DNA from: Blastococcus sp. DSM 46786
Lineage (GTDB): Bacteria; Actinomycetota; Actinomycetes; Mycobacteriales; Geodermatophilaceae
DNA: 64,000 nucleotides
Direction: 5' to 3'
Assembly: GCF_900109665.1 (NCBI RefSeq)
Contig: NZ_FOAO01000007.1
Location: 124,001-188,000, forward strand
Shown: positions 50,567 through 57,302 of the stretch, piece after piece
Layout: every line of letters begins with the position of its first letter
Position numbering within the stretch: position 1 is the first letter of the stretch
The notes under the pieces: generated by a model
What the model was told of the DNA's origin: nothing
Seen by the model: only the letters and a program-made list of their open reading frames with translations
The model's database searches: none
Translations under genes and position numbers: made by a program

Positions 50567-51811
50567 TCAGCCGGAGCGGGCCTGCCGGCGCAGCCGCTGG
50601 GCCGCCACGAGCTCCGGCCGGTCGTGCATCAGCATCCGCCGGCCCTGCACGACCACCGCGCCCGCCACCGCCGACAGGGCGGCGGTGGCGTACCAGGCGA
50701 CCGCGTAGGAGCTCGAGGCGACGACGACGCCGAACGCCAGCGGCCCGAGCGCCGCCCCGGCGCCCATCCCGCCCTGGGTGATGGAGGTGGCCCGGGCGGC
50801 CATGCCCGGGTGCATGCGGGCCACCGAGTAGGTGGAGAGCCCCGCCCAGGCCCAGCCGGTGCAGTAGCCGATCACCGCGCCCGCGGCCACCAGGACCTCG
50901 ACGCCGGTGCCCAGCAGGGCGTAGGCGAGGCCGCCGATCGACATCTGCGCGGCGACGACGAGCAGCCACCGGGTGCGCACCCGGTCGGCCAGCCAGCCGA
51001 ACGCCACCCGCGCGGCCGCACCCACGCCGCTGGCCACCGCGGCGAGCACCCCGGCGGTCGCGGGCGCGATGCCCGAGTCGACGGCGGTGGCGACGAAGAA
51101 CGACCCGAGCGCGTTGCCGGTGGCCGCGCCCAGCATGAGCCCGATGGCGAGCACGACCAGCGCCGCCCGGTGGAACGGGCCCGCCGCCTCCGAGGTCTGG
51201 GCGGCGTCGCGGGCCGGCAGCCGGGCGCCCCCGGGGACGCCGAGCAGGACGAGCAGGGCGAGCACGCTGCCGATCACGAAGGCGGTGCGCCAGCCCAGCG
51301 GGATGGCGACGAGCGGGACGGCGACACCGGCGAGCATGGTCGACAGCGGGATCGCCGCCTGCTTGGTGCCGTAGGCGAGGCCGTGGCGGTCGGGGGTCAC
51401 CGCCCGGGCGATCAGGTCGTTGCTCGCCGGCTGGCCGATGCCGTTGCCCCAGCCCGCGACCAGCAGCGCGCCGACCAGGATGGCGGTGTGCTGCGCGGCC
51501 AGGGCGACGGCGAGCATCGACAGGCCGCCCACGAGGGCGGAGAGCCGGACCACCGGCGAGGTGCCGAAGCGGCGCACCACGACGCCGGCGGTGAGGGCGG
51601 AGACCGCCGAGACGAGGAAGAAGCAGGCGACCAGGACGCCCAGGAGCGAGGGCCCGAAGTCGAGTTCCTCCCGGATCTGCACCCACAGCACGCCGACCAT
51701 GTAGATCGGCAGCACCCCGACCGTCGTGACGGTCACCGCGGCGACCGCGGCCGCGCGCGAGCTCGCCGGGCCGCGGTCCCTCCGCCGTGCGCGCACGGCG
51801 GTCAGGCCCAC
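50567..51811 (-). CDS. MFS transporter next to the hydroxyglutarate oxidase
   Basis: A 414-residue major facilitator with twelve hydrophobic segments, starting after a basic N-terminus (RARRRDRGP) at AVAAVTVTTVGVLPIYMVG. FFLVSAVSALTAGVVVRRFG is the motif-A region, and AFGWLADRVRTRWLLV lies in the second half. The GTG start is ten bases downstream of the stop of the L-2-hydroxyglutarate oxidase-like gene, forming a two-gene operon. Its partner suggests transport of a 2-hydroxy acid. Confidence 0.87.
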   Translation of the reverse strand: MGLTAVRARRRDRGPASSRAAAVAAVTVTTVGVLPIYMVGVLWVQIREELDFGPSLLGVLVACFFLVSAVSALTAGVVVRRFGTSPVVRLSALVGGLSMLAVALAAQHTAILVGALLVAGWGNGIGQPASNDLIARAVTPDRHGLAYGTKQAAIPLSTMLAGVAVPLVAIPLGWRTAFVIGSVLALLVLLGVPGGARLPARDAAQTSEAAGPFHRAALVVLAIGLMLGAATGNALGSFFVATAVDSGIAPATAGVLAAVASGVGAAARVAFGWLADRVRTRWLLVVAAQMSIGGLAYALLGTGVEVLVAAGAVIGYCTGWAWAGLSTYSVARMHPGMAARATSITQGGMGAGAALGPLAFGVVVASSSYAVAWYATAALSAVAGAVVVQGRRMLMHDRPELVAAQRLRRQARSG

Positions 51812-51821
51812 CGCGCCGCGC

Positions 51822-53045
51822 TCACGCGTCGGGGCGGCGGTCGAGCAGGTCGTCGACGATGTGCTCGGCGATGGCCAGGGACGACGTGGCGGCCGGCGAG
51901 GGCGCGTTGCGCACGGCGACGACCGCGCCGGTGCGGGTGATGCGGAAGTCGTCGACGAGGCTGCCGTCGGTCTCGAGGGCCTGGGCGCGGATCCCCGCGT
52001 CGGCCGGCACCAGGTCGGCGACGGCCAGGTCGGGCACGTAGCGCTGGGCGGCCCGGGTGAAGGCCCGCTTGCTCAGCGAGCCGTACATCTCCGCGACGCC
52101 GGTGCGCCAGTGCTGCCGGGCGAACCGGCGGAACCCGGCGTAGCGGGCGGTCTCGGCCAGCTCCCGGAGGTCGACGTCGCGACGGCGGTAGCCCTCGCGC
52201 GCCAGCGCCAGGACGGCGTTGGGGCCGACCAGCACCTCGCCGTCGAACCGCGGGGTCAGGTGCACCCCGAGGAACGGGTACCGCGGGTCGGGCACCGGGT
52301 ACACGAGGCCGTTGACCAGCTCCCGCTTGCCGGGGACCAGCGCGAAGTACTCCCCGCGGAAGGGGACGATGCGCGGGGCCCCCACGTCGCCGGCCAGCTG
52401 CGCGAGCCGGTCGACCTGCAGCCCGGCGCAGAGGACGACCTGGTCGACGACGACCTCCTCGCCGCTGCCCCCGCGGACGACGACCTCCTCGCCGGGCCCA
52501 CCCGTGGTGTGCCGCAGGTCGGTGACGGGGAAGCCGGTGCGGATGGTGGCCCCGCGGGCCTCGGCGTCGGCGGCGAGCTGCCGCGTGATGCCCGCGTAGT
52601 CGACGATCGCCGTGCTGGGGGAGTGCAGGGCGCCGACGCCGGTGACGTGGGGCTCGAGCTCGGCCAGCTCGCCCCGGCCGATGATGCGGATGCCGGGGAC
52701 CCCGTTGGCGCGGGCCCGCTCGGCGATGGCCCCGAGCCGGTGCTCCTCGGCGTCGTCGAGGGCGACGAGCACCTTGCCGATCTCGTCGTAGCCCAGGTCG
52801 TGCTCGGCGCAGAACTCCTTGAGCAGTGCCACGCCGCGGCGGCAGAGGACCGCCTTGAGGGAGCCGGGCTCGTAGTAGAGGCCCGCGTGCACGACCCCGC
52901 TGTTGCGCCCGGTCTGGTGGGCCGCGAGGCGGTCCTCCTTCTCCAGGAGGGTCACCTGCGCGTCGGGCCGCAGCTGGAGCAGCCGCCGCGCCACCGCCGT
53001 CCCGATGATGCCGCCGCCGACGACGGCGACGCGAGCCGAAGACAT
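51822..53045 (-). CDS. lhgO: L-2-hydroxyglutarate oxidase/dehydrogenase-like flavoprotein
   Basis: A 407-residue FAD enzyme of the DAO family closest in pattern to LhgO: VAVVGGGIIGTAVARRLL at the N-terminus, HQTGRNSGVVHAGLYYEPGS with the flavin-contact His, and VPFRGEYFALVPGKRELVNG plus VPDPRYPFLGVHLTPRFDGE later, all of which are typical. LhgO oxidises L-2-hydroxyglutarate to 2-oxoglutarate and passes electrons to the membrane quinone pool. The ATG has GGAGG six bases upstream. The gene is divergent from the DHDPS-family gene, and both may respond to the same regulator. Confidence 0.85.
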   Translation of the reverse strand: MSSARVAVVGGGIIGTAVARRLLQLRPDAQVTLLEKEDRLAAHQTGRNSGVVHAGLYYEPGSLKAVLCRRGVALLKEFCAEHDLGYDEIGKVLVALDDAEEHRLGAIAERARANGVPGIRIIGRGELAELEPHVTGVGALHSPSTAIVDYAGITRQLAADAEARGATIRTGFPVTDLRHTTGGPGEEVVVRGGSGEEVVVDQVVLCAGLQVDRLAQLAGDVGAPRIVPFRGEYFALVPGKRELVNGLVYPVPDPRYPFLGVHLTPRFDGEVLVGPNAVLALAREGYRRRDVDLRELAETARYAGFRRFARQHWRTGVAEMYGSLSKRAFTRAAQRYVPDLAVADLVPADAGIRAQALETDGSLVDDFRITRTGAVVAVRNAPSPAATSSLAIAEHIVDDLLDRRPDA

Positions 53046-53079
53046 GGATCCTCCGATCTGGGCCCCCGTGGGACCCGCC

Positions 53080-53128
53080 CTGAGCATCGCCCGAGGAACC
53101 GTTACGGTGACCTTGTGATGTCGATCAC
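53080..53128 (+). promoter_or_regulatory. Promoter and palindrome before the Cys-Cys leader ORF
   Basis: CTGAGC (53080-53085) and TACGGT (53103-53108) are 17 bases apart. The first codons of the leader ORF start six or nine bases after the -10, so the message is leaderless. GTGAT-N4-ATCAC (53115-53128) overlaps the leader start and could be an operator. Confidence 0.5.
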
Positions 53129-53180
53129 CGAGTGTTGCAGCCCGTCGCAGGACACGTTCGCACAGGGTGCTCGGCGGTGA
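53118..53180 (+). CDS. Candidate 20-residue leader peptide with tandem cysteines
   Basis: The frame reads MSITECCSPSQDTFAQGARR and stops at TGA 53178-53180. An in-frame GTG directly precedes the ATG and sits six bases after a -10 box, so either is a good leaderless start. The stop overlaps the GTG start of the DHDPS-family gene (GTGA), so ribosomes finishing the leader can restart on the gene. Tandem Cys codons (TGT TGC) at positions 6-7 recall the polycysteine leaderless ORFs described in mycobacteria as cysteine-responsive attenuators. Expression is not proven. Confidence 0.5.
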   Translation: MSITECCSPSQDTFAQGARR

Positions 53181-54064
53181 CCTCGCTGCGGGGGGTCCTG
53201 CCCATCACCCTCACCCCGTTCACCGACGACGGCGCGGTCGACGAGGGGAGCATCGACACCCTGGTCGAGGACTACCTCGGCGCCGGGGCCCACGGCCTGA
53301 CGATCCTCGGCATCATGGGCGAGGCCGCAAAGCTCCTCGACGAGGAGCGGGAGCGGGTGCTCCGGCGCTACGTCGGGGCGACCGCCGGGCGGGTGCCGGT
53401 CGTGGCCGGGGTGTCGGCCCGCGCGACGCACATGGCACTGGACTACGCACGGCGGGCCGAGGACGCCGGCGCCGCGGCGGTCATGCTCGCGCCGCCGGAG
53501 AACACGAAGAACCTCGACCTGGTCTTCGAGCACTTCCGCCGGGTGGCCGAGGCGGTCTCGGTGCCGGTGGTCGTGCAGGACGAGCCGGTGAACACCGGGG
53601 TCACCATGCCGGCGCCCTTCCTCGTGCGGCTGCTCGAGGAGATCGAGGGGTGCCGGTACCTCAAGCTCGAGGAGACGCCGACGCTGCCGAAGATCACCGC
53701 GGTGCGGAAGGCGGTCACCTCGCCGGTGGGCATCTTCGGCGGCCTCGGCGGCGTGTACCTCTACGAGGAGCTGCTCCGCGGGGCCGACGGGATCATGACC
53801 GGGTTCGGCTTCCCGCAGGTGCTGGTGGGCACCTACGAGAAGTTCGTGGCCGGCGACCGCGCGGAGGCCCAGCAGTACTTCTTCCGGCACCTGCCGCTCA
53901 TCCGCTACGAGGCCCAGCTGGGCGTCGGCGGGGTGACCATCCGCAAGCAGGTGTTCGCCCGGCGCGGGGCGATCAGCTCGCCGCACGCCCGCTTCCCGGC
54001 CCCGCCGGTCGACGACGTCACCCTCGCCGAGCTCGACGACCTGATCGCGGCCGTCGGTCTCTGA
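53177..54064 (+). CDS. Dihydrodipicolinate synthase-family lyase/aldolase
   Basis: A 295-residue class I aldolase-fold protein (DapA/NAL family). LPITLTPFTDDGAVDEGSID starts the barrel, Lys163 in RYLKLEETP is the Schiff-base lysine, and GGLGGVYLYEELLRGADGIM follows. The usual YNxP motif with its catalytic Tyr is replaced by QDEPVNTG, so it is not a normal DapA and probably cleaves or dehydrates another 2-oxo acid. The GTG start lies in a GTGA overlap with the Cys-Cys leader ORF, and a few in-frame upstream codons (from 53132) are an alternative. It heads an operon with FAH, SDR and FAH genes. Confidence 0.85.
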   Translation: MTSLRGVLPITLTPFTDDGAVDEGSIDTLVEDYLGAGAHGLTILGIMGEAAKLLDEERERVLRRYVGATAGRVPVVAGVSARATHMALDYARRAEDAGAAAVMLAPPENTKNLDLVFEHFRRVAEAVSVPVVVQDEPVNTGVTMPAPFLVRLLEEIEGCRYLKLEETPTLPKITAVRKAVTSPVGIFGGLGGVYLYEELLRGADGIMTGFGFPQVLVGTYEKFVAGDRAEAQQYFFRHLPLIRYEAQLGVGGVTIRKQVFARRGAISSPHARFPAPPVDDVTLAELDDLIAAVGL

Positions 54065-54094
54065 CCGGCGGCCCCCGAGAGACGGGATCCTCCT

Positions 54095-54949
54095 GTGCGA
54101 CTGACCTCCCTGCGGATCGACGGCGCCGAGCCGGCGGCGCTGGTCCGGCCCTCCGGCGCCGTGCTGCTGACCGCCGTGAACGAGGCCCTGGGCACCACCT
54201 GGCCGGGCACGGTGCAGGAACTGCTGGAGCAGGGGCAGGTCGAGGCGTTGCGGGAGTGGGTGGGCGGCGCCCCGGCCGGCGTGCTCGACGAGCTGGCCAT
54301 CCCGCAGGACCAGCTCACCTACGCGCCGCTCTACCGGCGGCCCCGCAAGATCTGGGGGATCGGGCTGAACTACGTCGAGCACGCGGCGGACCTGTCGGAG
54401 AAGGCGCCGTCGACCGAGCCGGCGAGCTTCCTCAAGCCCGACACCGCGATCATCGGCCCGGGGGATGCGATCCGGATCCCGCCGCAGTCGCAGCGGACCA
54501 CGGCCGAGGGCGAGCTCGGCGTCGTCATCGGCCGGGCGTGCAAGGACGTCGACGAGACCGACGCCCCCGGCGTCGTCGCCGGGTTCACCACGATCGTGGA
54601 CATGACCGCCGAGGACATCCTCGAGAAGAACCCGCGGTACCTGACCCGGTCGAAGAGCTTCGACACGTTCTTCAGCTTCGGCCCGGAGCTGGTCACCGTC
54701 GACGAGGTGCCCGACGTCGACGCACTCGAGGTCGCGACGATCCACAACGGCGAGGTGCACCGGCGCAACGTCGTCTCCAACATGACGTTCCGGCCGTGGT
54801 GGCTGGTGGCCTTCCATTCGCGGGTCATGACCCTGCTGCCCGGCGACATCATCTCGACCGGCACCCCCGGTGCCGTGCACATCCGGCCCGGCGACACCGC
54901 CGGTTGCTCGATCGCCGGCTTCCGTGACCTCTCGAACCCCGTGGAGTGA
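54095..54949 (+). CDS. Fumarylacetoacetate hydrolase-family protein (first copy)
   Basis: A 284-residue FAH-family protein. After a 75-residue N-terminal domain, KIWGIGLNYVEHAADL starts the catalytic domain. FLKPDTAIIGPGDAI, EGELGVVIGRAC with the metal-binding Glu residues and VDMTAEDILEKNPRYLTRSK with the Asp and Lys are all visible. Members hydrolyse acylpyruvates, decarboxylate oxaloacetate or hydrate/isomerise 2-oxo-enoic acids. The GTG start lies 30 bases after the lyase gene. It differs clearly from the second FAH protein at 55741, so the two probably do different steps. Confidence 0.83.
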   Translation: MRLTSLRIDGAEPAALVRPSGAVLLTAVNEALGTTWPGTVQELLEQGQVEALREWVGGAPAGVLDELAIPQDQLTYAPLYRRPRKIWGIGLNYVEHAADLSEKAPSTEPASFLKPDTAIIGPGDAIRIPPQSQRTTAEGELGVVIGRACKDVDETDAPGVVAGFTTIVDMTAEDILEKNPRYLTRSKSFDTFFSFGPELVTVDEVPDVDALEVATIHNGEVHRRNVVSNMTFRPWWLVAFHSRVMTLLPGDIISTGTPGAVHIRPGDTAGCSIAGFRDLSNPVE

Positions 54950-54952
54950 CCG

Positions 54953-55741
54953 ATGGACCTGCAGCTGACCGGTAGGACCGCGCTCGTGACCGCGGCCAGC
55001 AAGGGGCTGGGGCGGGCGACCGCCACCCAGCTGGCCGCCGAGGGCGCGAAGGTGATGATCTCCAGCCGCGGCGCGGAGCAGCTCGCGAAGACGGCGGCCG
55101 AGATCGCCGAGGCCACCGGGGCGCAGGTCGAGCACTGCCCGGCCGACGTCGCCGACCCCGCCGACGTCGAGCGGCTGCTGGAGGAGACGCGGAGCCGCCT
55201 CGGGGGCGTGGACGTGCTCGTCGCCAACGCCGGCGGCCCCCCGCCCGGCGGGTTCGACGCGGTCGACGACGCGAAGTGGTACCAGGCGCACGACCTGAAC
55301 CTCATGAGCACGGTGCGGCTCATCCGCGGCGTGCTGCCGCACATGCGCGAGCAGAGCTGGGGCCGCATCGCCGTCGTCACGTCGTCGTCGGTCAAGCAGC
55401 CGATCGAGAACCTGCTGCTGTCCAACACGTACCGGGTCGCCGTCGTCGGCCTGGCCAAGTCGCTGGCCACGGAGTTCGCCCGCGAGGGCGTGCTGGTCAA
55501 CACCGTCGGCCCCGGCCGCATCGCGACCGACCGCGTGGCCTCCCTGGACGCCAACCGCGCCAAGCAGACCGGCCTCTCGGTCGAGGAGGTGCGGGCGCAG
55601 TCGGAGAAGACGATCCCGCTGGGGCGCTACGGGGAGGCCGACGAGTTCGGCCGGGTGGCGGCGTTCCTCGTCTCCGGCGCGAACACGTACCTGACCGGGC
55701 AGAACCTGCTCGTCGACGGCGGCCTGGTCAAGGCCATCTGA
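54953..55741 (+). CDS. SDR-family protein with altered catalytic motif
   Basis: A 262-residue short-chain dehydrogenase. The cofactor motif TAASKGLGRATA is at about 13-24 and ANAGGPPPGGF near 90. Where classical SDRs have YxxxK this protein reads SNTYR (Ser157 to Arg161), aligned through the following GLAKSLATEF, so both the catalytic Tyr and Lys appear replaced while the Ser (VVTSSSVKQP) is kept. A recognised minority of FabG-like SDRs have an SNxxR form of this motif; their activity is poorly known. It lies between two FAH genes, with the start four bases after the upstream stop and a TGATG overlap with the next start. Confidence 0.82.
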   Translation: MDLQLTGRTALVTAASKGLGRATATQLAAEGAKVMISSRGAEQLAKTAAEIAEATGAQVEHCPADVADPADVERLLEETRSRLGGVDVLVANAGGPPPGGFDAVDDAKWYQAHDLNLMSTVRLIRGVLPHMREQSWGRIAVVTSSSVKQPIENLLLSNTYRVAVVGLAKSLATEFAREGVLVNTVGPGRIATDRVASLDANRAKQTGLSVEEVRAQSEKTIPLGRYGEADEFGRVAAFLVSGANTYLTGQNLLVDGGLVKAI

Positions 55742-56514
55742 TGCGCATCGCCCGCTACCAGGCCACCAGCGGCGGCGCCCCCGCCTACGCCGTCGTCGAG
55801 GGCGACGGCGACGATGCCGTGCTCCACGCCCTCGAGGGGCTGCCCTACGACGGCCTCCAGCGCACCGGTGAGCAGCTGCCGCTGGCCGAGACGCAGCTGC
55901 TGGCGCCGGTCGAGCCGAGCAAGGTCGTCGCGTTCGGGCGGAACTACGCCGAGCACGCCAAGGAGCTCGGCAACGAGGTCCCCGAGATCCCGATCGTCTT
56001 CCTCAAGCCGTCCACCTCGGTCGTCGGCCCCGACGCCGAGGTCGAGTACCCGGCGCTCACCTCCGACCTGCACTACGAGGGCGAGCTCGCGGTCGTCATC
56101 GGCCGGCGCTGCAAGGCGGTCGCGGCCGGGGACGTCGCCGGAGTGGTGTTCGGCTACACCGTGGCCAACGACCTCACGATGCGCGACGTCCAGAAGCGCG
56201 AGGGGCAGTGGACCCGCGGCAAGGGTTTTGACGGGGCCTGCCCGCTGGGGCCGTGGGTGGAGACCGACGTCGACCCCTCCGCACTCGCGCTGCGGTCCAC
56301 CGTCAACGGGGAGCTCCGGCAGGACGGCACGACCGCGGACATGCTGCGCGACGTCGCCGAGTGCGTCTCCTGGGTGAGCCAGGCGATGACGCTGCTGCCC
56401 GGCGACGTCGTGCTGACCGGCACGCCGGCCGGGGTCGGGTCGCTGCAGCGCGGGGACGACATCGCGGTGACCATCGAGGGCATCGGCACGCTGGCCACCC
56501 GCATCGCCGGCTGA
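55741..56514 (+). CDS. Fumarylacetoacetate hydrolase-family protein (second copy)
   Basis: A 257-residue FAH-family protein of the shorter HpcE/acylpyruvase type. VVAFGRNYAEHAKELG begins the catalytic domain, FLKPSTSVVGPDAEV, YEGELAVVIGRRC and YTVANDLTMRDVQKREGQW follow with metal ligands, and GDVVLTGTPAGVG is near the end. The start overlaps the SDR stop (TGATG). It is last in the DHDPS/FAH/SDR/FAH operon. Likely reactions are acylpyruvate hydrolysis or 2-oxo-diacid isomerisation/decarboxylation. Confidence 0.85.
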   Translation: MRIARYQATSGGAPAYAVVEGDGDDAVLHALEGLPYDGLQRTGEQLPLAETQLLAPVEPSKVVAFGRNYAEHAKELGNEVPEIPIVFLKPSTSVVGPDAEVEYPALTSDLHYEGELAVVIGRRCKAVAAGDVAGVVFGYTVANDLTMRDVQKREGQWTRGKGFDGACPLGPWVETDVDPSALALRSTVNGELRQDGTTADMLRDVAECVSWVSQAMTLLPGDVVLTGTPAGVGSLQRGDDIAVTIEGIGTLATRIAG

Positions 56515-56553
56515 AGCAGGCGCTCACTGTCCCTGCCCGCTGGTGCGTCCTCG

Positions 56554-56660
56554 CGCGCGGGTTGAGCCGGGTTCGAAGCTGCCCACGCGCGGGTTGAGCC
56601 GGGCCAGCGGACGTTGAGCCGTGTCTGCACGCGGCTTGACGTTCCCTGGCGCGGTTCAAC
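56554..56660. repeat. Iterated GTTGAGCCG-like repeats
   Basis: CGCGCGGGTTGAGCCGG occurs twice, exactly 32 bases apart (56554-56570 and 56586-56602). Degenerate copies follow at 56612-56621 (CGTTGAGCCG) and 56628-56641 (CACGCGGCTTGACG), and an inverted-type copy (GCGGTTCAACC) near 56651. They lie in the gap between the second FAH gene and the frameshifted membrane gene. No other signal is seen in that gap apart from the -10 box at 56741. Confidence 0.6.
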
Positions 56661-56740
56661 CCTCGGGCCCGATCGGGGGATCCGGGGCTCGACGTGGCTC
56701 CCGACCTCCACGCGATCCGTGGCCCGCACGATGACGTGGC

Positions 56741-56746
56741 TAGGCT
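56741..56746 (+). promoter_or_regulatory. -10 box of a leaderless small-gene transcript
   Basis: TAGGCT ends seven bases before the GTG at 56754, the same spacing as at the NUDIX and rsbQ genes. Confidence 0.4.
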
Positions 56747-56753
56747 GCCGCCG

Positions 56754-56985
56754 GTGTCCAGGACGTGGCTCGGTCGTTCCCCGCGAGGGCTGGATCTCGG
56801 CTTCTGGATCGTGCTGGTCGGGCTTCTTCCTCGTCGCACTGGTGCTGGCAGTCCTCGACGGGGACGACGGCTGGCGGATCGCCATGGCCGCCCTGTGGTT
56901 GATCATCTCGAGCGTGTGGCTCGTCCGCACGCTCCGCGCCCGGCGGAACCGTCCTCAGGAGGAGTGCGAGCGCCCCTCGTCGTGA
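56754..56985 (+). pseudogene. Small two-helix membrane protein with a +1 frameshift
   Basis: From GTG 56754 the frame reads SRTWLGRSPRGLDLGFWIVLV, an amphipathic start and half a membrane helix, then falls into unrelated residues. In the next frame the helix continues as GFFLVALVLAVLDGD, followed by a second helix MAALWLIISSVWLV and a basic tail RTLRARRNRP, ending at 56985. Removing one G from the GGG near 56818-56821 restores one continuous protein of about 77 residues. Either a recent mutation or a sequencing error explains this. Confidence 0.55.
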
Positions 56986-57302
56986 GAGCCGCCCGCGGTC
57001 GCGCAGCGATCCCGCCGGCGCTTCCGTCGAGCTGCGACCCGGGGAAGCAGCGGGTCCTACGCCTCGGGTTCTCCCCGGTGGTCCCCGGTCGGGTTGTGGT
57101 GGTGGCGGCGAACGCGCAGCGACCGGACGAAGAGCCCCACCAGGATGAGTGCGGCGTGACCCGCGGACTCGCTCATAGCGGCCCACTACGGGACATCGCG
57201 GATTGCGGAGAGTGACTGTCCGGCTGAGCGCTCAACCAAGAGCGCGGCCATGCCGAGGTGGAGGTTCCGCTGGTGGGCGTCTGCGTCCCGATGCACTGAG
57301 AC
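56986..57302. other. Gene-poor 317-bp gap
   Basis: The only candidate here is a 39-codon minus-strand frame (57057-57176). Base composition is slightly less GC-rich than in the rest of the window. I see no palindrome or promoter that I can support. Confidence 0.4.
57057..57176 (-). CDS. Candidate 39-residue membrane peptide
   Basis: The frame starts MSESAGHAALILVGLFVRSL and continues with a basic, His-rich tail, giving one short hydrophobic helix then positive charge. There is no clear ribosome-binding site; TAGTGG on the minus strand six bases before the ATG could be a weak -10 for a leaderless message. It is too short to distinguish from chance. Confidence 0.3.
   Translation of the reverse strand: MSESAGHAALILVGLFVRSLRVRRHHHNPTGDHRGEPEA

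Noticed and set aside
53132-53176. Upstream start (MLQPVAGHV) of the DHDPS-family gene
   Set aside because: These codons are not family-like, while GTG 53177 begins just before the conserved LPITLTPF strand and is coupled to the leader ORF.
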